A DNA stretch of 64,000 nucleotides from Aristolochia californica. Lineage: Eukaryota > Streptophyta > Magnoliopsida > Piperales > Aristolochiaceae. Position 1 is the first letter of the stretch; every line of letters begins with the position of its first letter. Location: assembly GCA_029961685.1 (NCBI GenBank), contig JARWKL010000009.1:15929237-15993236 (forward strand), read 5' to 3'. The notes below the pieces were generated by a model. That model searched no databases. It saw nothing but the letters and a program-made list of their open reading frames with translations, and was not told the DNA's origin. A program made the position numbers and the translations under genes. Shown here piece by piece: positions 1-10,825 of the stretch.

Positions 1-14
1 ATCATTGATCATTG
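1..14 (+). repeat. ATCATTG doublet at monomer start (unit 1 as example)
   Basis: A 7-bp direct repeat, ATCATTG twice, opens nearly every monomer and was used to phase the array. It contains a TGATCA palindrome. Rare variants: ATCATTAATC in unit 24, ACCATTG in unit 28, ATCATCGATC in unit 30, GTCATTG in unit 41. The choice of this point as monomer start is arbitrary. Confidence 0.85.
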
Positions 15-134
15 TAAACTGATTTATCATGCGTAACGGGCCAGATTTTTTTAAGGAATGACTTTTGGGTTGGGATTCAACACTCAGTTTAAAATTCCCT
101 CGCCTCCCCTTTTCCCGACGATTGCAAAACCTGA

Positions 135-143
135 TATATAAAG
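135..143 (+). promoter_or_regulatory. TATA-box-like string TATATAAAG (unit 1; recurs per monomer)
   Basis: TATATAAAG in an AT-rich setting, just downstream of the pyrimidine-rich CTCCCCTTTTCCCG segment, recurs at the same offset in nearly every copy. It resembles a eukaryotic TATA box. It is changed in unit 26 (2-bp loss giving TATATAGAC) and in units 55 and 68 (GAAATATAAAG). A transcript has not been shown; in 33% GC DNA such a string can be incidental. Confidence 0.25.
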
Positions 144-290
144 ACTAAAACGAGTTTTAAATCCCTAAAAATTACACAAACTTTTTGGAAATATCTCTCT
201 CCATATTTGTGCATTGTGCATTTCCATTTTAGATGTGTACATTTTTCTTAAATCAAAACTTGAGTTTTCACTTTTTCCTTCATCTCGTAG

Positions 291-367
291 ACAAAAAACA
301 GAATAGATGACAACGAAATGAAAATTTTAGACTCTGTGTATGGAGAAAAGTTAAAGCAATAACAAAC
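291..367 (+). other. Exon-like 77-bp segment bounded by splice-like sites (unit 1; recurs)
   Basis: A T/C-rich tract ending in TCTCGTAG at 290 looks like a 3' splice site, and GTAAGT at 368-373 matches the 5' splice donor consensus. They bracket 77 bp. If the array were transcribed through, the donor of one copy and the acceptor of the next would leave an intron of about 600 bp. The acceptor AG is kept in CGTAG and CGAAG copies and lost in CGTTG and CGTGG copies; unit 16 has GTAGGT at the donor. The segment is not a multiple of three and has no evident coding character. Function is speculative. Confidence 0.15.
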
Positions 368-429
368 GTAAGTAAAGAAAATTTATTCACACACCACAAA
401 TGAAGAAAAAAGTTTTCTCATCCACGTTT

Positions 430-439
430 GGGAAATTCC
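430..439 (+). promoter_or_regulatory. GGGAAATTCC, kappaB-like decamer (unit 1; recurs)
   Basis: GGGAAATTCC fits the Rel/NF-kappaB consensus GGGRNNYYCC and occurs once per monomer. N-family units carry GGAAAATTCC instead and do not match. It would matter only if the host is an animal, which the window does not establish. Confidence 0.12.
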
Positions 440-549
440 ACTAGTTCAACAACCCCAATAGGTTGGAATTTGATAAGAAAGAGATTTTTATACACATGCT
501 TTAAAAAATGGATATGCATGGCTCGAAACATGTTAAAGTTGCAAATGAC

Positions 550-559
550 CCATGGATCC
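550..559 (+). other. Overlapping NcoI/BamHI palindromes CCATGGATCC (unit 1; recurs)
   Basis: CCATGG and GGATCC overlap and are present in every copy I read, so BamHI or NcoI should cut the array about every 676 bp. A nearby ATGCAT (NsiI) is nearly universal, while GCATGC (SphI) exists only in G-type copies and is destroyed by the extra G of GG-type copies. Confidence 0.8.
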
Positions 560-678
560 AAACCTTTCAAAAAATAATAAAAAACTTCTCATTAAATTCT
601 CAAGTGAACGTGCGGTGGGATATTTAACCGAGTCAAACAAGCCATTATTTTGCCCATTAACAAAAAGCTGACCTAGCG

Positions 679-1354
679 ATCATTGATCATTGTAAACTGA
701 TTTATCATGCGTAACGGGCCACATTTTTTTAAGGAATGACTTTTGGGTTGGGATTCAACACTCAGTTTAAAATTCCCTCGCCTCCCCTTTTCCCGACGAT
801 TGCAAAACCTGATATATAAAGACTAAAACGAGTTTTAAATCCCTAAAAATTACACAAACTTTTTGGAAATATCTCTCTCCATATTTGGGCATTGTGCATT
901 TCCATTTTAGATGTGTACATTTTTCTTAAATCAAAACTTTAGTTTTCACTTTTTCCTTCATCTCGTAGACAAAAAACAGAATAGATGACAACGAAACGAA
1001 AATTTTAGACTCTGTGTATGGAGAAAATTTAAAGCAATAACAAACGTAAGTAATGAAAATTTATTCACACACCACAAATGAAGAAAAAATTTTCCTCATC
1101 CAAGTTTGGGAAATTCCACTAGTTCAGCAACCCCAATAGGTTGGAATTTGATAAGAAAGGGATTTTTCTACACATGCTTTAAAAAATGGATATGCATGCT
1201 CGAAACATGTTAAAGTTGCAAATGACCCATGGATCCAAACCTTTCAAAAAGAATAAAAAACTTCTCATTAAATTCTCAAGTGAACGTGCGGTGGGATATT
1301 TAACCGAGTCAAACAAGCCATTATTTTGCCCATTAACGAAAAGCTGACCTAGCG
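679..1354 (+). repeat. Monomer unit 2 (beta, 676 bp)
   Basis: G type. GAAACGAAA, TTTGGGC, AAATTTTCCTC, ACGAAAAGC end. Confidence 0.95.
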
Positions 1355-2032
1355 ATCATTGATCATTGTAAACTGATTTATCATGCGTGACGGGCCACAT
1401 TTTTTTAAGGAATGACTTTGGGGTTGGGATTCAACACTCAGTTTAAAATTCCCTCGCCTCCCCTTTTCCCGACGATTGCAAAACCTGATATATAAAGGCT
1501 AAAACGAGTTTTAAATCCCTAAAAATTACACAAACTTTTTGGAAATATCTCTCTCCATATTTGTGCATTGTGAATTTCCATTTTAGATGTGTACATTTTT
1601 CTTAAATCAAAACTTTAGTTTTCACTTTTTCCTTCATCTCGTAGACAAAAAACAGAATAGATGACAACGAAATGAAAATTTTAGACTCTGTGTATGGAGA
1701 AAATTTAAAGCAATAACAAACGTAAGTAATGAAAATTTATTCACACACCACAAATGAAGAAAAGAGTTTCCTCATCCAAGTTTGGGAAATTCCACTAGTT
1801 CAGCAACCCCAATAGGTTGGAATTTGATAAGAAAGGGATTTTTCTACACATGCTTTAAAAAATGGATATGCATGGCTCGAAACATGTTAAAGTTGCAAAT
1901 GACCCATGGATCCAAACCTTTCAAAAAATAATAAAAAACTTCTCATTAAATTCTCAAGTGAACGTGCGGTGGGATATTTAACCGAGTCAAACAAGCCATT
2001 ATTTTGCCCATTAACAAAAAGCTGACCTAGCG
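1355..2032 (+). repeat. Monomer unit 3 (gamma, 678 bp)
   Basis: GG type. GCGTGACGGG, TGTGAATTT, AGAGTTTCC, AAATAATAA. Private TTTGGGGTT and AAAGGCT. Confidence 0.95.
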
Positions 2033-2708
2033 ATCATTGATCATTGTAAACTGATTTATCATGCGTAACGGGCCACATTTTTTTAAGGAATGACTTTTGG
2101 GTTGGGATTCAACACTCAGTTTAAAATTCCCTCGCCTCCCCTTTTCCCGACGATTGCAAAACCTGATATATAAAGACTAAAACGAGTTTTAAATCCCTAA
2201 AAATTACACAAACTTTTTGGAAATATCTCTCTCCATATTTGGGCATTGTGCATTTCCATTTTAGATGTGTACATTTTTCTTAAATCAAAACTTTAGTTTT
2301 CACTTTTTCCTTCATCTCGTAGACAAAAAACAGAATAGATGACAACGAAACGAAAATTTTAGACTCTGTGTATGGAGAAAATTTAAAGCAATAACAAACG
2401 TAAGTAATGAAAATTTATTCACACACCACAAATGAAGAAAAAATTTTCCTCATCCAAGTTTGGGAAATTCCACTAGTTCAGCAACCCCAATAGGTTGGAA
2501 TTTGATAAGAAAGGGATTTTTCTACACATGCTTTAAAAAATGGATATGCATGCTCGAAACATGTTAAAGTTTCAAATGACCCATGGATCCAAACCTTTCA
2601 AAAAGAATAAAAAACTTCTCATTAAATTCTCAAGTGAACGTGCGGTGGGATATTTAACCGAGTCAAACAAGCCATTATTTTGCCCATTAACGAAAAGCTG
2701 ACCTAGCG
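2033..2708 (+). repeat. Monomer unit 4 (beta, 676 bp)
   Basis: G type. Matches unit 2 (GAAACGAAA, AAATTTTCCTC) except AAAGTTTCAAATG. Confidence 0.95.
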
Positions 2709-3385
2709 ATCATTGATCATTGTAAACTGATTTATCATGCGTGACGGGCCACATTTTTTTAAGGAATGACTTTTGGGTTGGGATTCAACACTCAGTTTAA
2801 AATTTCCTCGCCTCCCCTTTTCCCGACGATTGCAAAACCTGATATATAAAGACTAAAACGAGTTTTAAATCCCTAAAAATTACACAAACTTTTTGGAAAT
2901 ATCTCTCTCCATATTTGTGCATTGTGAATTTCCATTTTAGATGTGTACATTTTTCTTAAATCAAAACTTTAGTTTTCACTTTTTCCTTCATCTCGTAGAC
3001 AAAAAACAGAATAGATGACAACGAAATGAAAATTTTAGACTCTGTGTATGGAGAAAATTTAAAGCAATAACAAACGTAAGTAATGAAAATTTATTCACAC
3101 ACCACAAATGAAGAAAAGAGTTTCCTCATCCAAGTTTGGGAAATTCCACTAGTTCAGCAACCCCAATAGGTTGGAATTTGATAAGAAAGGGATTTTTCTA
3201 CACATGCTTTAAAAAATGGATATGCATGGCTCGAAACATGTTAAAGTTGCAAATGACCCATGGATCCAAACCTTTCAAAAAGAATAAAAAACTTCTCATT
3301 AAATTCTCAAGTGAACGTGCGGTGGGATATTTAACCGAGTCAAACAAGCCATTATTTTGCCCATTAACAAAAAGCTGACCTAGCG
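2709..3385 (+). repeat. Monomer unit 5 (gamma, 677 bp)
   Basis: GG type with an uninterrupted 80-codon frame at 3136-3378. GCGTGACGGG, TGTGAATTT, AGAGTTTCC; AATTTCCTCGCC is private. Confidence 0.95.
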
Positions 3386-4061
3386 ATCATTGATCATTGT
3401 AAACTGATTTATCATGCGTAACGGGCCACATTTTTTTAAGGAATGACTTTTGGGTTGGGATTCAACACTCAGTTTAAAATTCCCTCGCCTCCCCTTTTCC
3501 CGACGATTGCAAAACCTGATATATAAAGACTAAAACGAGTTTTAAATCCCTAAAAATTACACAAACTTTTTGGAAATATCTCTCTCCATATTTGTGCATT
3601 GTGCATTTCCATTTTAGATGTGTACATTTTTCTTAAATCAAAACTTTAGTTTTCACTTTTTCCTTCATCTCGTAGACAAAAAACAGAATAGATGACAACG
3701 AAATGAAAATTTTAGACTCTGTGTATGGAGAAAATTTAAAGCAATAACAAACGTAAGTAATGAAAATTTATTCACACACCATAAATGAAGAAAAAAGTTT
3801 TCTCATCCAAGTTTGGGAAATTCCACTAGTTCAGCTACCCCAATAGGTTGGAATTTGATAAGAAAGGGATTTTTCTACACATGCTTTAAAAAATGGATAT
3901 GCATGCTCGAAACATGTTAAAGTTGCAAATGACCCATGGATCCAAACCTTTCAAAAAGAATAAAAAACTTCTCATTAAATTCTCAAGTGAACGTGCGGTG
4001 GGATATTTAACCGAGTCAAACAAGCCATTATTTTGCCCATTAACGAAAAGCTGACCTAGCG
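3386..4061 (+). repeat. Monomer unit 6 (beta-like, 676 bp)
   Basis: G type. GAAATGAAA rather than GAAACGAAA; CCATAAATG and CAGCTACCCC; ACGAAAAGC end. Confidence 0.95.
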
Positions 4062-4739
4062 ATCATTGATCATTGTAAACTGATTTATCATGCGTGACGG
4101 GCCACATTTTTTTAAGGAATGACTTTTGGGTTGGGATTCAACACTCAGTTTAAAATTCCCTCGCCTCCCCTTTTCCCGACGATTGCAAAACCTGATATAT
4201 AAAGACTAAAACGAGTTTTAAATCCCTAAAAATTACGCAAACTTTTTGGAAATATCTCTCTCCATATTTGTGCATTGTGCATTTCCATTTTAGATGTGTA
4301 CATTTTTCTTAAATCAAAACTTGAGTTTTCACTTTTTCCTTCATCTCGTAGACAAAAAACAGAATAGATGACAACGAAATGAAAATTTTAGACTCTGTGT
4401 ATGGAGAAAACTTAAAGCAATAACAAACGTAAGTAAAGAAAATTTATTCACACACCACAAATGAAGAAAAAAGTTTTCTCATCCAAGTTTGGGAAATTCC
4501 ACTAGTTCAACAACCCCAATAGGTTGGAATTTGATAAGAAAGAGATTTTTATACACATGCTTTAAAAAATGGATATGCATGGCTCGAAACATGTTAAAGT
4601 TGCAAATGACCCATGGATCCAAACCTTTCAAAAAATAATAAAAAACTTCTCATTAAATTCTCAAGTGAACGTGCGGTGGGATATTTAACCGAGTCAAACA
4701 AGCCATTATTTTGCCCATTAACAAAAAGCTGACCTAGCG
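4062..4739 (+). repeat. Monomer unit 7 (alpha, 678 bp)
   Basis: GG type. GCGTGACGGG, GAAAACTTA, TTCAACAACC, AAATAATAA; private TTACGCAAAC. Confidence 0.95.
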
Positions 4740-5416
4740 ATCATTGATCATTGTAAACTGATTTATCATGCGTAACGGGCCACATTTTTTTAAGGAATGA
4801 CTTTTGGGTTGGGATTCAACACTCAGTTTAAAATTCCCTCGCCTCCCCTTTTCCCGACGATTGCAAAACCTGATATATAAAGACTAAAACGAGTTTTAAA
4901 TCCCTAAAAATTACACAAACTTTTTGGAAATATCTCTCTCCATATTTGTGCATTGTGCATTTCCATTTTAGATGTGTACATTTTTCTTAAATCAAAACTT
5001 GAGTTTTCACTTTTTCCTTCATCTCGTAGACAAAAAACAGAATAGATGACAACGAAATGAAAATTTTAGACTCTGTGTATGGAGAAAATTTAAAGCAATA
5101 ACAAACGTAAGTAAAGAAAATTTATTCACACACCACAAATGAAGAAAAAAGTTTTCTCATCCAAGTTTGGGAAATTCCACTAGTTCAGCAACCCCAATAG
5201 ATTGGAATTTGATAAGAAAGGGATTTTTCTACACATGCTTTAAAAAACGGATATGCATGGCTCGAAACATGTTAAAGTTGCAAATGACCCATGGATCCAA
5301 ACCTTTCAAAAAGAATAAAAAACTTCTCATTAAATTCTCAAGTGAACGTGCGGTGGGACATTTAACCGAGTCAAACAAGCCATTATTTTCTCCATTAACA
5401 AAAAGCTGACCTAGCG
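4740..5416 (+). repeat. Monomer unit 8 (delta, 677 bp)
   Basis: GG type, open frame. CCAATAGATTGG forms a short inverted repeat; AAAAACGG, GGGACATTT, TTTTCTCCATT. Confidence 0.95.
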
Positions 5417-6090
5417 ATCATTGATCATTGTAAACTGATTTATCATGCGTAACGGGCCACATTTTTTTAAGGAATGACTTTTGGGTTGGGATTCAACACT
5501 CAGTTTAAAATTCCCTCGCCTCCCCTTTTCCCGACGATTGCAAAACCTGATATATAAAGACTTAAACGAGTTTTAAATCCCTAAAAATTACACAAACTTT
5601 TTGGAAATATCTCTCTCCATATTTGTGCATTGTGCATTTCCATTTTAGATGTGTACATTTTTCTTAAATCAAAACTTGAGTTTTCACTTTTTCCTTCATC
5701 TCGTAGACAAAAAACAGAATAGATGACAACGAAATGAAAATTTTATACTGTGTATGGAGAAAATTTAAAGCAATAACAAACGTAAGTAAAGAAAATTTAT
5801 TCACACACCACAAATGAAGAAAAAAGTTTTCTCATCCAAGTTTGGGAAATTCCACTAGTTCAGCAACCCCAATAGGTTGGTATTTGATAAGAAAGAGATT
5901 TTTCTACACATGCTTTAAAAAATGGATATGCATGCTCGAAACATGTTAAAGTTGCAAATGACCCATGGATCCAAACCTTTCAAAAAGAATAAAAAACTTC
6001 TCATTAAATTCTCAAGTGAACGTGCGGTGGGATATTTAACCGAGTCAAACAAGCCATTATTTTGCCCATTAACAAAAAGCTGACCTAGCG
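5417..6090 (+). repeat. Monomer unit 9 (eps, 674 bp)
   Basis: G type. TTTTATACTG, a short loss relative to TTTTAGACTCTG; TTGGTATTT; private GACTTAAACG. Confidence 0.95.
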
Positions 6091-6768
6091 ATCATTGATC
6101 ATTGTAAACTGATTTATCATGCGTAACGGGCCACATTTTTTTAAGGAATGACTTTTGGGTTGGGATTCAACACTCAGTTTAAAATTCCCTCGCCTCCCCT
6201 TTTCCCGACGTTTGCAAAACCTGATATATAAAGACTAAAACGAGTTTTAAATCCCTAAAAATTACACAAACTTTTTGGAAATATCTCTCTCCATATTTGG
6301 GCATTGTGCATTTCCATTTTAGATGTGTACATTTTTCTTAAATCAAAACTTGAGTTTTCACTTTTTCCTTCATCTCGTAGACAAAAAACAGAATAGATGA
6401 CAACGAAATGAAAATTTTAGACTCTGTGTATGGAGAAAACTTAAAGCAATAACAAACGTAAGTAAAGAAAAATTTATTCACACACCACAAATGAAGAAAA
6501 AAGTTTTCTCATCCAAGTTTGGGAAATTCCACTAGTTCAGCAACCCCAATAGATTGGAATTTGATAAGAAAGGGATTTTTCTACACATGCTTTAAAAAAT
6601 GGATATGCATGGCTCGACACATGTTAAAGTTGCAAATGACCCATGGATCCAAACCTTTCAAAAAGAATAAAAAACTTCTCATTAAATTCTCAAGTGAACG
6701 TGCGGTGGGATATTTAACCGAGTCAAACAAGCCATTATTTTCTCCATTAACAAAAAGCTGACCTAGCG
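6091..6768 (+). repeat. Monomer unit 10 (delta, 678 bp)
   Basis: GG type, open frame. GACGTTTGC, AATAGATTGG, TTTTCTCCATT; private CTCGACAC and AAAGAAAAATTT. Confidence 0.95.
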
Positions 6769-7442
6769 ATCATTGATCATTGTAAACTGATTTATCATGC
6801 GTAACGGGCCACATTTTTTTAAGGAATGACTTTTGGGTTGGGATTCAACACTCAGTTTAAAATTCCCTCGCCTCCCCTTTTCCCGACGATTGCAAAACCT
6901 GATATATAAAGACTAAAACGAGTTTTAAATCCCTAAAAATTACACAAACTTTTTGGAAATATCTCTCTCCATATTTGTGCATTGTGCATTTCCATTTTAG
7001 ATGTGTACATTTTTCTTAAATCAAAACTTGAGTTTTCACTTTTTCCTTCATCTCGTAGACAAAAAACAGAATAGATGACAACGAAATGAAAATTTTATAC
7101 TGTGTATGGAGAAAATTTAAAGCAATAACAAACGTAAGTAAAGAAAATTTATTCACACACCACAAATGAAGAAAAAAGTTTTCTCATCCAAGTTTGGGAA
7201 ATTCCACTAGTTCAGCAACTCCAATAGGTTGGTATTTGATAAGAAAGAGATTTTTCTACACATGCTTTAAAAAATGGATATGCATGCTCGAAACATGTTA
7301 AAGTTGCAAATGACCCATGGATCCAAACCTTTCAAAAAGAATAAAAAACTTCTCATTAAATTCTCAAGTGAACGTGCGGTGGGATATTTAACCGAGTCAA
7401 ACAAGCCATTATTTTGCCCATTAACGAAAAGCTGACCTAGCG
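6769..7442 (+). repeat. Monomer unit 11 (eps, 674 bp)
   Basis: G type. TTTTATACTG, TTGGTATTT, private CAACTCCAAT, ACGAAAAGC end. Confidence 0.95.
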
Positions 7443-8120
7443 ATCATTGATCATTGTAAACTGATTTATCATGCGTGACGGGCCACATTTTTTTAAGGAA
7501 TGACTTTTGGGTTGGGATTCAACACTCAGTTTAAAATTCCCTCGCCTCCCCTTTTCCCGACGTTTGCAAAACCTGATATATAAAGACTAAAACGAGTTTT
7601 AAATCCCTAAAAATTACACAAACTTTTTGGAAATATCTCTCTCCATATTTGTGCATTGTGCATTTCCATTTTAGATGTGTACATTTTTCTTAAATCAAAA
7701 CTTGAGTTTTCACTTTTTCCTTCATCTCGTAGACAAAAAACAGAATAGATGACAACGAAATGAAAATTTTAGACTCTGTGTATGGAGAAAACTTAAAGCA
7801 ATAACAAACGTAAGTAAAGAAAATTTATTCACACACCACAAATGAAGAAAAAAGTTTTCTCATCCAAGTTTGGGAAATTCCACTAGTTCAACAACCCCAA
7901 TAGGTTGGAATTTGATAAGAAAGAGATTTTTATACACATGTTTTAAAAAATGGATATGCATGGCTCGAAACATGTTAAAGTTGCAAATGACCCATGGATC
8001 CAAACCTTTCAAAAAATAATAAAAAACTTCTCATTAAATTCTCAAGTGAACGTGCGGTGGGATATTTAACCGAGTCAAACAAGCCATTATTTTGCCCATT
8101 AACAAAAAGCTGACCTAGCG
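7443..8120 (+). repeat. Monomer unit 12 (alpha, 678 bp)
   Basis: GG type. GCGTGACGGG, GACGTTTGC, TTCAACAACC, AAATAATAA; private CATGTTTTAA. Confidence 0.95.
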
Positions 8121-8797
8121 ATCATTGATCATTGTAAACTGATTTATCATGCGTAACGGGCCACATTTTTTTAAGGAATGACTTTTGGGTTGGGATTCAA
8201 CACTCAGTTTAAAATTCCCTCGCCTCCCCTTTTCCCGACGATTGCAAAACCTGATATATAAAGACTAAAACGAGTTTTAAATCCCTAAAAATTACACAAA
8301 CTTTTTGGAAATATCTCTCTCCATATTTGGGCATTGTGCATTTCCATTTTAGATGTGTACATTTTTCTTAAATCAAAACTTTAGTTTTCACTTTTTCCTT
8401 CATCTCGTAGACAAAAAACAGAATAGATGACAACGAAATGAAAATTTTAGACTCTGTGTATGGAGAAAATTTAAAGCAATAACAAACGTAAGTAAAGAAA
8501 ATTTATTCACACACCACAAATGAAGAAAAAAGTTTTCTCATCCAAGTTTGGGAAATTCCACTAGTTCAGCAACCCCAATAGATTGGAATTTGATAAGAAA
8601 GGGATTTTTCTACACATGCTTTAAAAAACGGATATGCATGGCTCGAAACATGTTAAAGTTGCAAATGACCCATGGATCCAAACCTTTCAAAAAGAATAAA
8701 AAACTTCTCATTAAATTCTCAAGTGAACGTGCGGTGGGACATTTAACCGAGTCAAACAAGCCATTATTTTCTCCATTAACAAAAAGCTGACCTAGCG
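8121..8797 (+). repeat. Monomer unit 13 (delta, 677 bp)
   Basis: GG type, open frame. Like unit 8 at its 3' end but with TTTGGGC and AACTTTAG upstream. Confidence 0.95.
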
Positions 8798-9471
8798 ATC
8801 ATTGATCATTGTAAACTGATTTATCATGCGTAACGGGCCACATTTTTTTAAGGAATGACTTTTGGGTTGGGATTCAACACTCAGTTTAAAATTCCCTCGC
8901 CTCCCCTTTTCCCGACGATTGCAAAACCTGATATATAAAGACTAAAACGAGTTTTAAATCCCTAAAAATTACACAAACTTTTTGGAAATATCTCTCTCCA
9001 TATTTGTGCATTGTGCATTTCCATTTTAGATGTGTACATTTTTCTTAAATCAAAACTTGAGTTTTCACTTTTTCCTTCATCTCGTAGACAAAAAACAGAA
9101 TAGATGACAACGAAATGAAAATTTTATACTGCGTATGGAGAAAATTTAAAGCAATAACAAACGTAAGTAAAGAAAATTTATTCACACACCACAAATGAAG
9201 AAAAAAGTTTTCTCATCCAAGTTTGGGAAATTCCACTAGTTCAGCAACCCCAATAGGTTGGTATTTGATAAGAAAGAGATTTTTCTACACATGCTTTAAA
9301 AAATGGATATGCATGCTCGAAACATGTTAAAGTTGCAAATGACCCATGGATCCAAACCTTTCAAAAAGAATAAAAAACTTCTCATTAAATTCTCAAGTGA
9401 ACGTGCGGTGGGATATTTAACCGAGTCAAACAAGCCATTATTTTGCCCATTAACGAAAAGCTGACCTAGCG
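8798..9471 (+). repeat. Monomer unit 14 (eps, 674 bp)
   Basis: G type. TTTTATACTGCG, TTGGTATTT, ACGAAAAGC end. Confidence 0.95.
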
Positions 9472-10149
9472 ATCATTGATCATTGTAAACTGATTTATCA
9501 TGCGTGACGGGCCACATTTTTTTAAGGAATGACTTTTGGGTTGGGATTCAACACTCAGTTTAAAATTCCCTCGCCTCCCCTTTTCCCGACGTTTGCAAAA
9601 CCTGATATATAAAGACTAAAACGAGTTTTAAATCCCTAAAAATTACACAAACTTTTTGGAAATATCTCTCTCCATATTTGTGCATTGTGCATTTCCATTT
9701 TAGATGTGTACATTTTTCTTAAATCAAAACTTGAGTTTTCACTTTTTCCTTCATCTCGTAGACAAAAAACAGAATAGATGACAACGAAATGAAAATTTTA
9801 GACTCTGTGTATGGAGAAAAGTTAAAGCAATAACAAACGTAAGTAAAGAAAATTTATTCACACACCACAAATGAAGAAAAAAGTTTTCTCATCCAAGTTT
9901 GGGAAATTCCACTAGTTCAACAACCCCAATAGGTTGGAATTTGATAAGAAAGAGATTTTTATACACATGCTTTAAAAAATGGATATGCATGGCTCGAAAC
10001 ATGTTAAAGTTGCAAATGACCCATGGATCCAAACCTTTCAAAAAATAATAAAAAAATTCTCATTAAATTCTCAAGTGAACGTGCGGTGGGATATTTAACC
10101 GAGTCAAACAAGCCATTATTTTGCCCATTAACAAAAAGCTGACCTAGCG
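9472..10149 (+). repeat. Monomer unit 15 (alpha, 678 bp)
   Basis: GG type. GCGTGACGGG, GACGTTTGC, GAAAAGTTA, AAATAATAA followed by an A-run extension (AAAAAAATTC). Confidence 0.95.
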
Positions 10150-10825
10150 ATCATTGATCATTGTAAACTGATTTATCATGCGTAACGGGCCACATTTTTT
10201 TAAGGAATGACTTTTGGGTTGGGATTCAACACTCAGTTTAAAATTCCCTCGCCTCCCCTTTTCCCGACGATTGCAAAACCTGATATATAAAGACTAAAAC
10301 GAGTTTTAAATCCCTAAAAATTACACAAACTTTTTGGAAATATCTCTCTCCATATTTGGGCATTGTGCATTTCCATTTTAGATGTGTACATTTTTCTTAA
10401 ATCAAAACTTTAGTTTTCACTTTTTCCTTCATCTCGTAGACAAAAAACAGAATAGATGACAACGAAAGGAAAATTTTAGACTCTGTGTATGGAGAAAATT
10501 TAAAGCAATAACAAACGTAGGTAATGAAAATTTATTCACACACCACAAATGAAGAAAAAATTTTCCTCATCCAAGTTTGGGAAATTCCACTAGTTCAGCA
10601 ACCCCAATAGGTTGGAATTTGATAAGAAAGGGATTTTTCTACACATGCTTTAAAAAATGGATATGCATGCTCGAAACATGTTAAAGTTGCAAATGACCCA
10701 TGGATCCAAACCTTTCAAAAAGAATAAAAAACTTCTCATTAAATTCTCAAGTGAACGTGCGGTGGGATATTTAACCGAGTCAAACAAGCCATTATTTTGC
10801 CCATTAACGAAAAGCTGACCTAGCG
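10150..10825 (+). repeat. Monomer unit 16 (beta, 676 bp)
   Basis: G type. AAATTTTCCTC as in units 2 and 4; GAAAGGAAA; the donor-like string is GTAGGT. Confidence 0.95.

Larger units (their letters stand above)
1..678 (+). repeat. Monomer unit 1 (alpha, 678 bp)
   Basis: GG type. GAGAAAAGTT, TTCAACAACC, GAGATTTTTATAC, AAATAATAA which stops the open frame, ACAAAAAGC end. Private CCAGATTTT and CCACGTTTG. Confidence 0.95.
679..3385 (+). repeat. Dimeric higher-order repeat, beta-gamma x2 (units 2-5)
   Basis: Units 2 and 4 share GAAACGAAA, AAATTTTCCTC, a G-type indel and an ACGAAAAGC end. Units 3 and 5 share GCGTGACGGG, TGTGAATTTCC, AGAGTTTCCTC, a GG-type indel and an ACAAAAAGC end. The period is 1,353-1,354 bp. 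Confidence 0.85.
6091..10149 (+). repeat. Trimeric higher-order repeat, delta-eps-alpha x2 (units 10-15)
   Basis: Two passes of a 2,029-2,030-bp trimer. Delta units carry AATAGATTGG and TTTTCTCCATT; eps units are 674 bp with TTTTATACTG and TTGGTATTT; alpha units are 678 bp with GCGTGACGGG, TTCAACAACC, GAGATTTTTATAC and AAATAATAA. Units 7-9 (alpha, delta, eps) are an earlier pass; the alpha expected between units 9 and 10 is missing. Confidence 0.85.

Noticed and set aside
162..168. Plant-type telomere heptamer CCCTAAA
   Set aside because: A single heptamer per monomer inside AT-rich sequence; no tandem telomeric run anywhere in the window.
301..330. CENP-B-box-like sequence on the minus strand (TTTCGTTGTC in unit 1)
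   Set aside because: It shares TTCG with the NTTCGNNNNANNCGGGN core but lacks the required A and CGGG positions.
3136..3378. Plus-strand frame of 76-80 codons (here in unit 5) as a repeated protein gene
   Set aside because: It begins at TTG rather than ATG, is broken in about two thirds of copies by the GG/G indel or an in-frame TAA, shows no domain I recognise and lies wholly inside the satellite monomer.
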